Assembly: GCF_042186555.1 (NCBI RefSeq)
Contig: NC_133324.1
Span: 1,434,081 to 1,498,080 of the forward strand
Reading direction: 5' to 3'
Length of the DNA stretch: 64,000 nucleotides
From: Aquarana catesbeiana
Lineage: Eukaryota; Chordata; Amphibia; Anura; Ranidae
Shown here: one piece after another, positions 10,386 through 20,667 of the stretch
How the letters are laid out: each line of letters starts with the position of its first letter
Position numbering within the stretch: position 1 is the first letter of the stretch
Program-made: the position numbers and the translations under genes
Notes under the pieces: model-generated
The model's input: the letters and a program-made list of their open reading frames with translations, nothing else
Database searches by the model: none
Told to the model about the DNA's origin: nothing

Positions 10386-10956
10386 CCTAGGGTTGCCACA
10401 TCATCCCTTTAATCCAGGACGCACATTAATTACACATTAATTACACAGGTTCTGTTTGGCCACTTCCATGGGGAGTGTACCAGTTTGGTCACTTCCATGT
10501 GGGACGTACCAGTTTGGTCACTACCATGGGGTATGTACCAGTTTGGCCACTTTCTTGGGGGACTTATCAGTTTGGCCACTTTCATAGGGGGTGTACTAGT
10601 TTGGCTATTTCCATGGGGGGGGCGTACCAGTTTGGCCACTTCCATGGGGGACATACCAGTTTGGTCACTTTCATGGGGGGGCATATAACTTCAGCCACTT
10701 CCATGGGGGATGTACTAGTTTGGCCACTTCCATGGGGTACGTACCAGTTTAGCCACTTTCATGGGGGGTCGTACCAGTTTGGCCGCTTCCATGGGGGGTC
10801 ATACCAGTTTGGCCACTTCCATGGGGGGTCGTACCAGTTTGGCCACTTCCATGGGGAACTTACCCAATGGGGTGATTAAATACCACCACCAAATGCCACA
10901 GAACCTGTGTAATTAATGTGCATCCTTGATTAAAGGGATGATGTGGCAACCCTAGG
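10386..10956. mobile_element. Composite MITE M unit 2 filled with minisatellite A
   Basis: Same architecture and nearly the same length as unit 1: left terminus, about 420 bp of forward satellite, right terminus. The flanking satellite points away from the left terminus on both sides, so that terminus lies inside an inverted satellite arrangement. Confidence 0.75.
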
Positions 10957-11699
10957 ACGTACCAGTTTGGCCACTTCCATGTGGGACGTATCAGTTTGGC
11001 CACTTCCATGGGGGGCACCCCAGTTTGACCACTTCCATTGGGGGCATCCCAGTTTGGCCACTTCCATGGGGGCGTACCAGTTTGGCCACTTCCATGGGGG
11101 GCGTACCAGTTTGGCCACTTCCATGTAGGACGTACCAGTTTGGTCACTTCCATGGGGGGCGTACCAGTTTGGCCACTTCCATGGGGGACTTACCAGTTTG
11201 GCCACTTCCATGGGGGACTTACCAGTTTGGACACTTCCATGTGGGACTTACCAGTTTGGCCACTTCCATGGGGGACTTACCAGTTTGGCCACTTCCATGG
11301 GGGCGTCCCAGTTTGACCACTTCCATGGGGGGTGTACCAGTTTGGCCACTTCCATGGGGGACGTACCAGTTTGGCCACTGCCATGGGGGATGTACCAGTT
11401 TGGCCAATTCCATGGGGGGTCGTACCAAACTGGTAAGTCCCCCATGGAAGTGGCTAAACTGGTACATACCCCATGGAAGTGGCCAAACTGGTACACCCCC
11501 CATGGAAATGGCCAAACTGGTACGCCCCCCACAGAAATGGCCAAACTGGTACACCCCCCATGGAAGTGGCCAAACTAGTACGCCCCCCATGGAAGTGGCC
11601 AAACTGGTATGCCCCCCATGGAAGTGGCCAAACTGGTACGCCCCCCATGGAAGTGGTCAAACTGGGATGCCCTCCATAGAAGTGGCCTAACTGGTACGT

Positions 11700-12270
11700 C
11701 CTAGGGTTGCCACATCATCCCTTTAATCCAGGACGCACAATAATTACACATTAATTACACAGGTTCTGTTTGGCCACTTCCATGGGGAGTGTACCAGTTT
11801 GGCCACTTCCATGTGGGACGTACCAGTTTGGTCACTACCATGGGGTATGTACCAGTTTGGCCACTTTCTTGGGGGACTTATCAGTTTGGCCACTTTCATA
11901 GGGGGTGTACTAGTTTGGCTATTTCCATGGGGGGGGCGTACCAGTTTGGCCACTTCCATGGGGGACATACCAGTTTGGTCACTTCCATGGGGGGGCATAT
12001 AACTTCAGCCACTTCCATGGGGGATGTACTAGTTTGGCCACTTCCATGGGGTACGTACCAGTTTAGCCACTTTCATGGGGGGTCGTACCAGTTTGGCCGC
12101 TTCCATGGGGGGTCATACCAGTTTGGCCACTTCCATGGGGGGTCGTACCAGTTTGGCCACTTCCATGGGGAACTTACCCAATGGGGTGATTAAATACCAC
12201 CACCAAATGCCACAGAACCTGTGTAATTAATGTGCATCCTTGATTAAAGGGATGATGTGGCAACCCTAGG
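11700..12270. mobile_element. Composite MITE M unit 3 filled with minisatellite A
   Basis: Near-identical to unit 2 at exactly 1314 bp distance, so it was copied as part of the higher-order repeat rather than by separate transposition. Confidence 0.75.
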
Positions 12271-13013
12271 ACGTACCAGTTTGGCCACTTCCATGTGGGA
12301 CGTATCAGTTTGGCCACTTCCATGGGGGGCACCCCAGTTTGACCACTTCCATTGGGGGCATCCCAGTTTGGCCACTTCCATGGGGGCGTACCAGTTTGGC
12401 CACTTCCATGGGGGGCGTACCAGTTTGGCCACTTCCATGTAGGACGTACCAGTTTGGTCACTTCCATGGGGGGCGTACCAGTTTGGCCACTTCCATGGGG
12501 GACTTACCAGTTTGGCCACTTCCATGGGGGACTTACCAGTTTGGACACTTCCATGTGGGACTTACCAGTTTGGCCACTTCCATGGGGGACTTACCAGTTT
12601 GGCCACTTCCATGGGGGCGTCCCAGTTTGACCACTTCCATGGGGGGTGTACCAGTTTGGCCACTTCCATGGGGGACGTACCAGTTTGGCCACTGCCATGG
12701 GGGATGTACCAGTTTGGCCAATTCCATGGGGGGTCGTACCAAACTGGTAAGTCCCCCATGGAAGTGGCTAAACTGGTACATACCCCATGGAAGTGGCCAA
12801 ACTGGTACACCCCCCATGGAAATGGCCAAACTGGTACGCCCCCCACAGAAATGGCCAAACTGGTACACCCCCCATGGAAGTGGCCAAACTAGTACGCCCC
12901 CCATGGAAGTGGCCAAACTGGTATGCCCCCCATGGAAGTGGCCAAACTGGTACGCCCCCCATGGAAGTGGTCAAACTGGGATGCCCTCCATAGAAGTGGC
13001 CTAACTGGTACGT

Positions 13014-13643
13014 CCTAGGGTTGCCACATCATCCCTTTAATCCAGGACGCACATTAATTACACATTAATTACACAGGTTCTGTTTGGCCACTTCCATGGG
13101 GAGTGTACCAGTTTGGCCACTTCCATGTGGGACGTACCAGTTTGGTCACTACCATGGGGTATGTACCAGTTTGGCCACTTTCTTGGGGGACTTATCAGTT
13201 TGGCCACTTTCATAGGGGGTGTACTAGTTTGGCTATTTCCATGGGGGGGGCGTACCAGTTTGGCCACTTCCATGGGGGACATACCAGTTTGGTCACTTCC
13301 ATGGGGGGGCATATAACTTCAGCCACTTCCATGGGGGATGTACCAGTTTGGCCACTTCCATGGGGGGGCGTATAACTTCAGCCACTTCCATGGGGGATGT
13401 ACCAGTTTGGCCACTTCCATGGGGTACGTACCAGTTTAGCCACTTCCATGGGGGACTTACCAGTTTGGCCACTTCCATGGGCGGTCATACCAGTTTGGCC
13501 ACTTCCATAGGGGGGTCGTACCAGTTTGGCCATTTCCATGGGGAACTTACCCCATGTGGCGATTAAATACCACCACCAAATGCCACAGAACCTGTGTAAT
13601 TAATGTGCATCTTGGATTAAAGGGATGATGTGGCAACCCTAGG
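13014..13643. mobile_element. Composite MITE M unit 4 filled with minisatellite A
   Basis: Begins like units 2 and 3 but diverges in the satellite core: it has two extra units of the GGCGTATAACTTCAGCC type and is about 60 bp longer. The right terminus reads CATCTTGGATTAAAGG instead of CATCCTTGATTAAAGG. Confidence 0.75.
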
Positions 13644-14099
13644 ACGTACCAGTTTGGCCACTTCCATGGGGGGCGTCCCAGTTTGACCACTTCCATGGGG
13701 GGTGTCCCAGTTTGGCCACTTCCATGGGGGGCGTACCAGTTTGACCACTTCCATGGGGGGTGTCCCAGTTTGGCCACTTCCATAGGGGGCGTACCAGTTT
13801 GGCCACTTCCATGGGGGGGTGTACCAGTTTGGCTATTTCCATGGGGGACGTACCAGTTTGGCCACTTCCATGGGGGGGCATATAACTTCAGCCACTTCCA
13901 TGGGGGATGTACTAGTTTGGCCACTTCCATGGGGTACGTACCAGTTTAGCCACTTTCATGGGGGACTTACCAGTTTGGCCACTTCCATGGGGGGTCGTAC
14001 CAGTTTGGCCGCTTCCATGGGGGGTCATACCAGTTTTGCCACTTCCATGGGGGGTCGTACCAGTTTGGCCACTTCCATGGGGAACTTACCCCATGTGGT

Positions 14100-14182
14100 G
14101 ATTAAATACCACCACCAAATGCCACAGAACCTGTGTAATTAATGTGCATCCTCGATTAAAGGGATGATGTGGCAACCCTAGG
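14100..14182. repeat. Isolated right terminus of MITE M
   Basis: ATTAAATACCACCACC to GGCAACCCTAGG embedded in forward satellite, without a left partner in the preceding 450 bp. Confidence 0.8.
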
Positions 14183-14785
14183 ACGTACCAGTTTGGCCAC
14201 TTCCATGTGGGACGTATCAGTTTGGCCACTTCCATGGGGGGCGTCCCAGTTTGACCACTTCCATGGGGGGCGTCCCAGTTTGGCCACTTCCATGGGGGGC
14301 GTACCAGTTTGGCCACTTCCATGGGGGGTGAACCAGTTTGGCCACTTCCATGGGGGGTGAACCAGTTTGGCTATTTCCATGGGAGGCATACCAGTTTGGC
14401 CACTTCCATGGGGGATGTACCAGTTTGGCCACTTCCATGGGGGGGCGTATAACTTCAGCCACTTCCACGGGGGATGTACCAGTTTGGCCACTTCCATGGG
14501 GTACGTACCAGTTTAGCCACTTCCATGGGGGACTTACCAGTTTGGCCACTTCCATGGGCGGTCATACCAGTTTGGCCACTTCCATAGGGGGGTCGTACCA
14601 GTTTGGCCACTTCCATGTGGGACGTACCAGTTTGGCCACTTCCATGGGGGTTGTACCAGTTTGGCCACTTCCATGGGGGACTTACCAGTTTGGCCACTTC
14701 CATGGGTGGTCATACCAGTTTGGCCACTTCCATAGGGGGGTCGTACCAGTTTGGCCATTTCCATGGGGAACTTACCCCATGTGGC

Positions 14786-14868
14786 GATTAAATACCACCA
14801 CCAAATGCCACAGAACCTGTGTAATTAATGTGCATCTTGGATTAAAGGGATGATGTGGCAACCCTAGG
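14786..14868. repeat. Isolated right terminus of MITE M
   Basis: Same structure as at 14100-14182, with the CATCTTGGATTAAAGG variant shared with unit 4. The satellite array finally stops at about 15700, where the start of another copy (GATTAAATACCACC) runs straight into dispersed repeat D. Confidence 0.8.
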
Positions 14869-15715
14869 ACGTACCAGTTTGGCCACTTCCATGTGGGACG
14901 TATCAGTTTGGCCACTTCCATGGGGGGCGTCCCAGTTTGACCACTTCCATGGGGGGCGTACCAGTTTGGCCACTTCCATAGGGGGCGTACCAGTTTGGCC
15001 ACTTCCATGGGGGGGTGTACCAGTTTGGCTATTTCCATGGGAGGCGTACCAGTTTGGCCACTTCCATGGGGGACGTACCAGTTTGGCCACTTCCATGGGG
15101 GGCGTATAACTTCAGCCACTTCCATGGGGGATGTACCAGTTTGGCCACTTCCATGGGGTACGTACCAGTTTAGCCACTTCCATGGGGGACTTACCAGTTT
15201 GGCCACTTCCATGGGCGGTCGTACCAGTTTGGCCACTTCCATGGGGGGTCGTACCAGTTTGGCCACTTCCATGTGGGACGTACCAGTTTGGCCACTTCCA
15301 TGGGGGGGCGTCCCAGTTTGACCACTTCCATGGGGGGCGTCCCAGTTTGACCACTTCCATGGGGGGCGTCCCAGTTTGACCACTTCCATGGGGGGCGTAC
15401 CAGTTTGGCCACTTCCATGGGGGGTGTACCAGTTTGGCCATTTCCATGGGGGGGCATACCAGTTTGGCCACTTCCATGGGGGACGAACCAGTTTGGCCAC
15501 TTCCATGGGTTACGTACTAGTTTGGCCACTTCCATGGGGGACCTACCAGTTTGGCCACTTCCATGGGCTACGTACCAGTTTGGCCACTTCCATGGGGGAC
15601 TTACCAGTTTAGCCACTTCCATGGGGGTTGTACCAGTTTGGCCACTTCCATGGGGGTTGTACCAGTTTGGCCACTTCCATGGGGAACTTACCCCATGTGG
15701 TGATTAAATACCACC

Positions 15716-15863
15716 AAAAGAAATCTCTATTTGTGTGAAAAAAATTATAAAAATGTCACATATGTACAGTGTTGTATGACCGCGCAATTGTCATTCAAGA
15801 TGTGACAGCGCTGAAAGCTGAAAAGTGGCCTAGGCAGGAAGTGGGGGGGTAAAAGTGGTTAAC
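15716..15863. repeat. Dispersed repeat D, terminal part (copy 3)
   Basis: ACCAAAAGAAATCTCTATTTG, ACCGCGCAATTGTCA and the closing AAGTGGTTAA align to 7271-7426 in copy 2. The junction with the satellite side lies inside the repeat, so either the MITE/satellite unit inserted into it or the rest was lost. Confidence 0.7.
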
Positions 15864-16095
15864 CATTTCCCGACCGTATAACTTAAATATACCTAGTACG
15901 TGATCTGACACTTCTGGGTAGGGGGTGTGCATGCGTGCCGCCGGCGGCCCGCTCCCGCTGTGAGTATACACTTTACCTATTAAAGGCTGGTAAAGTATTA
16001 AGGTGCTTGTCAATGATGTGCACCATTCTCTAAGTAGACATTCTTCACCACTAGCTGAGGTGAGTGGACTGCCTCTCCTGCCAGTGACCCCGCAG
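15864..16095. other. Probable start of another dispersed repeat, no gene
   Basis: TTAACCATTTCCCGACCG opens a segment that resembles, from memory, the start of frog dispersed repeats. The rest up to the minisatellite is unremarkable, with a G+C-rich patch at about 15935-15960. Confidence 0.4.
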
Positions 16096-16452
16096 CTCAG
16101 GTAGGTCCAGCTCAGGTAGGTCCTGCTGAGGTAGGTCCAGCTCATGTAGGTCCAGCTCAGGTAGGTCCAGCTCAGGTGGGTCCAGCTCAGGTAGGTCCAG
16201 CTCAGGTAGGTCCAGCTCAGGTAGGTCCAGCTCAGGTAGGTCCTGCTCAGGTAGGTCCAGCTCAGGTAGGTCCAGCTCAGGTAGGTCCTGCTCAGGTAGG
16301 TCCAGCTCAGGTGGGTCCAGCTCAGGTAGGTCCAGCTCAGGTGGGTCCAGCTCAGGTAGGTCCAGCTCATGTAGGTCCAGCTCAGGTAGGTCCAGCTCAG
16401 GTAGGTCCTGCTCAGGTAGGTCCAGCTCAGGTAGGTCCAGCTCAGGTAGGTC
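16096..16452 (+). repeat. 15-bp minisatellite, GCTCAGGTAGGTCCA
   Basis: About 23 units of GCTCAGGTAGGTCCA with sporadic CCTGCT, CTCATG and AGGTGG variants. Because 15 is a multiple of three, both strands show long periodic frames (GPAQV on plus, repeated S/T-Y-L-S-W on minus); I do not regard these as genes. The 10-mer CAGGTAGGTC is also the core of the large array at 42704-64000. Confidence 0.95.
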
Positions 16453-17125
16453 CTATGAGTTGTCACATTTCCAACACAGAGATAGAGAGCTGTGCCTGTA
16501 CGAAGAGGTATGAAGGAGTCGTGGGTGCAGTGTGTGAGCTACCTGAAATGTGAGACTTCACCTGAGCCGACTGCTATCTACTCCTTGATATGAATCGAAG
16601 GAGAACGACTGCAGGTATCTACCCCAAACAATGAACGGAGGGCGATCTGCCACAAGTATAGAGTGATAACTCTCTGACTCCCTCTTTCCATGCAATATCT
16701 CCCTTAGATTGGGCCCTATTCTCTCCTTTCCGTTCCCTTGACCCCCCAATCGTTTGTTTTAGCTCTCATTGGAACACCTTATGGATCCCTTTGTCTACAA
16801 TTTTGATTTGACAGCTCCATCTTGCCCCCTATAATAAGGAGGGGCCACGTCACATTCGCAATCTATTGGGTGACAACAATTAAAATCCACTCACCTGTCT
16901 CCCTGGTTTCTCTCCGATGTCTCTGCGGCTGGCCGAAAGGGTCTCTGGCATCACTCCCTCATTGGGTTGGGAAATTCCAATCATCAAGGAAGTCATGACT
17001 TGTTTATTCAGACTACCATGGTAGAAGCACGATGGTGACAGATGATTATTTTATCTACAGGTTTTCTACCAGCCTGACCGGTTACGTTTTCTCTCTGTGT
17101 GCAAAGGAACACGCAAAAGCACATA
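16453..17125. other. Noncoding stretch, no gene seen
   Basis: About 670 bp of mixed-composition sequence between the 15-bp minisatellite and the Tc1-like element. I see no recognised repeat, coding motif or RNA gene. Confidence 0.5.
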
Positions 17126-17489
17126 GAGTGGGGAGAACAAGTATTTGATACACGGCCGATTTTGCAGGTTTTCCTACTTACAAAGCATGTAGAGATCTGT
17201 AATTTTCATCATAGGTTCTCTTCAGCTGTGAGAGACGGAATCTAAAACAAAAATCCAGAAAATCACATTGTATGATTTTTAAGTAATTCATTTGCATTTT
17301 ATTGGATGACATAAGTATTTGATCACCTACCAACCAGGAAGAATTCCGGCTCTCACAGACCTGTTATTTTTTCTTTAAGAAGCCCTCCTGTTCTCCACTC
17401 ATAACCTGTATTAACTGCACCTGTTTGAACTTGTTACCTGTATAAAAGACACCTGTCCACACACTCAATCAGATGCCAACCTCTCCACA

Positions 17490-18429
17490 ATGGCCAAGAT
17501 CAGAGAGCTGTGTATGGACATCAGGGATAAAATTGTAGACCTGCACAAGGCTGGGATGGGTTTCAGCACAATAGGCAAGCAGCTTGGTGAGAAGGCAACA
17601 ACTGTTGGAGCAATTATTAGAAAATGGAAGAAGTTCAAGATGACGGTCAATCAACCTCAGTCTGGGGCTCCATGCAAGATCTCACCTCGTGGGGCATTAA
17701 TGATTAGGTGGGGGATCAGCCCAGAACTACACGGCAGGACCTGGTCAATGACCTGAAGAGAGCTGGGACCACGGTGTCAAAGAAAACCATTAGTAGCACA
17801 CTATGCTGTCATGGATTAAAATCCTGCAGTGCACGCAAGGTCCCCCTGCTCAAGCCAGCGCATGTCCAGGCCCGTCTGAAGTTTGCCAATGACCATCTGG
17901 ATGATCCAGAGGAGGTATAGGAGAAGGTCATGTGGTCTGATGGGACAAAAATAGAGCTTTTTGGTCTAAACTCCACTTGCCGTGTTTGGAGGAAGAAGGA
18001 AGAGTACAACCCCAAGAACACGAGATGGAAACATCATTCTTTGGGGCTGCTTTTCTGCAAAGGGGACAGGACGACTGCACCGTATTGAGGGGAGGATGGA
18101 TGGGGTCATGTATCACAAGATCTTGGCCAACAACCCCCTTCCCTCAGTAAGAACATTGAAGATGGGTCGTGGCTGGGTCTTCCAGACAATGACCCAAAAC
18201 ACACAGTCAGGGCAACTAAGGAGTGGCTCCGTAAGAAGCATCTCAAGGTCCTGGAGTGGTCTAGCCAATCTCCAGACCTGAACCCAATAGAAAATCTTTG
18301 GAGGGAGCTGAAAGTCCGTATTGCCCATCGACAGCCCCGAAACCTGAAGGGTCTGGAGAAGGTCTGTAGTGGGCCAAAATCCCTGCTGCAGTGTGTGCAA
18401 ACCTGGTCAAGAAGTACAGGAAACGTATG
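17490..18429 (+). pseudogene. Tc1-like transposase (DD34E), broken
   Basis: The ATG in CCACAATGGCCAAG opens an N-terminal paired-type helix-turn-helix region (RELCMDIRDKIVDLHKAG, then STIGKQLGEKATTVGAII). A second frame carries RTTRQDLVNDLKRAGTTVS. The catalytic triad is still readable: D at 17939-17941 (WSDGTKIELFG), D at 18185-18187 (DNDPKHT), E at 18290-18292 (NPIENLW). The 34 residues between the last two define DD34E. Several frameshifts and stops (for example TAG after DDPEEV at about 17918) separate the pieces. The intact enzyme would bind the terminal repeats and do cut-and-paste transposition into TA sites. Full length would be near the usual 340 residues. Confidence 0.88.
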
Positions 18430-18629
18430 ATGTCTGTAATTGCAAACAAAGGTTTCTGTACCACATATTAAGTTCTGCTTTTCTGATGTATCAAATACTT
18501 ATGTCATGCAATAAAATGTAAATTAATTAATTACTTAAAAATTATACATGTCTGTGATTTTCTGGATTTAGATTCCGTCTCTCACAGTTGAAGAGTACCT
18601 ATGATAAAAATTAAAGACCTCTACATGCT

Positions 18630-18644
18630 TTGTAAGTAGGAAAA
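18630..18644 (+). repeat. Left target-site duplication of the Penelope-like insertion
   Basis: TTGTAAGTAGGAAAA here is repeated exactly at 21715-21729. It is part of the Tc1-like right terminal repeat, so the two copies mark where that transposon was split. Confidence 0.8.
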
Positions 18645-18647
18645 AAA

Positions 18648-18770
18648 CAAAATAATAAAGTGTAGCGCTAAAATGTGATATATCAAAACCTGTATAGACC
18701 TTAAGTAACAGTGATAATGAAAGTAAACCCATAATATCAATTATTAAACATATGTGTATATATAAAAAAC
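18648..18770 (+). repeat. Inverted terminal block of the Penelope-like element, left
   Basis: AAACAAAATAATAAAGTG to the run of A near 18770 is the reverse complement of 21509-21634, with a handful of mismatches. Confidence 0.8.
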
Positions 18771-18866
18771 ACTTGAAAACTTGGTGAAAATCATGCAAAG
18801 GAAAGATATAATGAATAGTCCCAGTCTATATACTGGGTGATGTAAAGATTCATTAATGGGAACTGT

Positions 18867-19748
18867 CACGGAACGTCCCTCACTCCACTTGAGTGCTTCC
18901 ATCGGTATACCACTTCCTTATAGTCTGGATACAGATATCAGATATTCCAACCGATCATAAGCACAAAACAAGGTGACACTTGCTTAGATGCTAACATGGA
19001 CTATTTTATTTAGAATCAAAATTACAAGACTTTATATGCCGTTGGAACCTCCTTTAACAATACAACTGTAACCTAATTAACATGAGCTAGTTTACTAAAT
19101 CATTTACCCAGACTAGGTGACTATTCAATACACATTACCATGACCATCAACACAGAGTTAATTAGAGCAAACAACAATGAGTTGAATACCCTTAGAACCT
19201 GTGGTAAGCCAGACTAGACTGTTTGTCTCCTAGCCAGTCCTGGAGGACAATGTGATCAGCTCATTCAATTAACAGGTTGAGTTCAGAATCAACCAAACCA
19301 ATAATAGTCTCTACATACATCCTGGGAGATATTGTGGACAAATATTACTGTCCCATTTTAAGTAGTCCAAGATATATTTTCTCACTCACCCTGTGCCAGG
19401 ACATAAGAGGTATATGGGGAGCTGGAACAAGGGCATCCCCTACTTTCCAAGGGATTCTGAGTTCCACGGGCCCTCCCGTCACATCTCTCCCCTTTCGGCA
19501 GAAGACTAACACAGGAGGAGACCCCAGACGGGTTGACTCCGAATTTAATCCATAGTTCCAGTCCTCTAATACCTGTACCCACACAGTACCCCAAATAAAT
19601 TGTTCCAAACAGAGTATTACTCACCCAGCCAACCTCTGCCTCTCTCAGAGAACATATCTGCCGCTGGGGAGAGGCCTGGACTGGCTCTTCTCCCTGGAGT
19701 CCTTTCTGCCGCTGGAGAGAAGACAGGGTGTCTGGGCTCACTCTGTCA
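18867..19748 (-). repeat. Solo LTR of the Gmr1-like family inside the Penelope-like element
   Basis: Read on the minus strand, the end GTGGAGTGAGGGACG then TTCCGTGACA matches the ends of the LTRs at 34836 and 37353. The internal block TCTCCTAGCCAG then TGTGATCAGCTCATTCA is shared with 34440-34500 in reverse complement and, more loosely, with 7470-7510. The start near 19748 (GAGTGAGCCCAGACACC) is approximate. No internal region follows, so it is a solo LTR. No clean target duplication was seen. Frames within it are not genes. Confidence 0.7.
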
Positions 19749-20013
19749 TGCTGTTGTGGATCTGGGCCCACTGCCCAGCATCCCTGGGGTATACAGGTGG
19801 ATACTGAAAATATTGTGAAAATTATAAAAATGTAAAGAAAATTTAATTTTGGGATTAGATGAAAAATGATACGCAAACTGCTCATGGAGTGGACTCCCAT
19901 GCGGGATCATATGCACACAAAATAACACAGTATATCTAGAACATATCCAACAAGAAAGAAAGACAATAAATAATACATATTTACTATACAATGTGGTAAA
20001 TGAATTAATACTG

Positions 20014-20475
20014 TCAGGCCTGATTGATAAAAGAATGAATGTCCCATTCTATATTCATGCCAAAAGGCGAATAGGAGTGCAATTCATATATCCAGAAGGT
20101 CTCAAGTTGTGAGACACCTCTGGTTTTAGACCCTCTCCTCCACGGGGTCCTATACCTGTCAATAATCAAGAAGGAAGTCCCTTTTGGGTTACGATCATGA
20201 TGTAACCTGTAATGTCTGGGTACAGTATGTTTCGTGTCCCCACTCTTAATTAAAGCAATGTGTTCAGCAACTCTAATAGAAAATGTGCGGATGGTGCGAC
20301 CCACGTATTGTTTCCCGCAAGGGCAGGTGATAAGATAAACAATATAGTGGGTCGCACAGGTACAAAATTGTTTAATGGAGTATTGTTTATTGGTGACTGT
20401 AGATCTAAATTCAACCACTCTGCTTCCCACTCCCGAATTGTGCTGACACACTATACATTTTCGGATAAAAACCAG
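20014..20475 (-). pseudogene. GIY-YIG endonuclease domain of the Penelope-like element
   Basis: IVYLITCPCGKQYVGRT is the GIY-YIG core, with CTCATHY before it. RVAEH supplies the helix with Arg and His, and SQLETFWIYEL a glutamate of the kind used for catalysis. The domain nicks target DNA to prime reverse transcription. It lies in the same reading frame as the RT at 20668-21525 but is separated from it by TAG (20668-20670) and TGA (20476-20478). The frame ends normally at 20014 near INQA. Confidence 0.82.
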
Positions 20476-20667
20476 TCAGTTCGTGAAAGAACGATGGGCG
20501 TGGGGGGGATTAATAATGTTTGGGGCTATTCTACTTTGTAAGGTGGGCACCCCTCTAAAGACAACCTTCGCCTGATCGGGTAGGGATGGGCCAAGAATAC
20601 AATCATTTTTAAGAATGTTCCAGTGTTTAACTAAAATAGCTTTGATTTGACGGTATTGGGTAGAGAA

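Larger units (their letters stand above)
10386..13013 (+). repeat. Two tandem 1314-bp higher-order repeats
   Basis: The CCTAGGG mark recurs at 8971, 10386, 11700 and 13014, i.e. spacings of 1415, 1314 and 1314. Copies 10386-11699 and 11700-13013 match base for base over long stretches on reading, with only occasional changes (for example CACATTAATT against CACAATAATT just after the mark). Each contains one composite MITE, a forward array, the orientation switch and a reversed array. Near-identity points to recent duplication, or to an assembly duplication. Confidence 0.85.
8165..15700. repeat. Minisatellite A, main block with inverted segments and MITE fragments
   Basis: About 7.5 kb of the 27-29-bp ACCAGTTTGGCCACTTCC repeat. 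Most units read forward on the plus strand, but four segments read in reverse (CCATGGAAGTGGCCAAAC units) at about 8700-8970, 10113-10385, 11426-11699 and 12740-13013. Each reversed segment begins at the same switch, TCGTACCAAACTGGTAAG, and ends at a MITE left terminus. MITE right termini recur at 9540, 9814, 10956, 12270, 13643, 14182 and 14868. Unit variants include GACTTACCAGTTTGG, GGCGTATAACTTCAGCC and CATGGGGTACGTACC. The many overlapping frames on both strands are repeat by-products. Confidence 0.95.
17126..18644 (+). mobile_element. Tc1-like DNA transposon, left end and body
   Basis: After a TA at 17124-17125 comes the terminal repeat GAGTGGGGAGAACAAG then TATTTGATACAC. The inner block reading GTTTTCCTACTTACAAAGC is mirrored at the other side as GCTTTGTAAGTAGGAAAA (18627-18644). 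The right end is interrupted there by a Penelope-like element and resumes at 21715. The family resembles Tc1-like elements that I remember as shared between teleosts and frogs with little divergence. The transposase is broken, so the copy is inactive. Confidence 0.88.

Noticed and set aside
16176..16553. Plus-strand frame with GPAQV pentapeptide repeats and minus-strand frame with repeated TYLSW
   Set aside because: A 15-bp repeat is in frame on both strands by arithmetic; the flanking parts show no homology or start signals.
19382..19900. 172-codon minus-strand frame near the solo LTR
   Set aside because: It spans the LTR edge and flanking sequence, with no domain, and is explained by the LTR.
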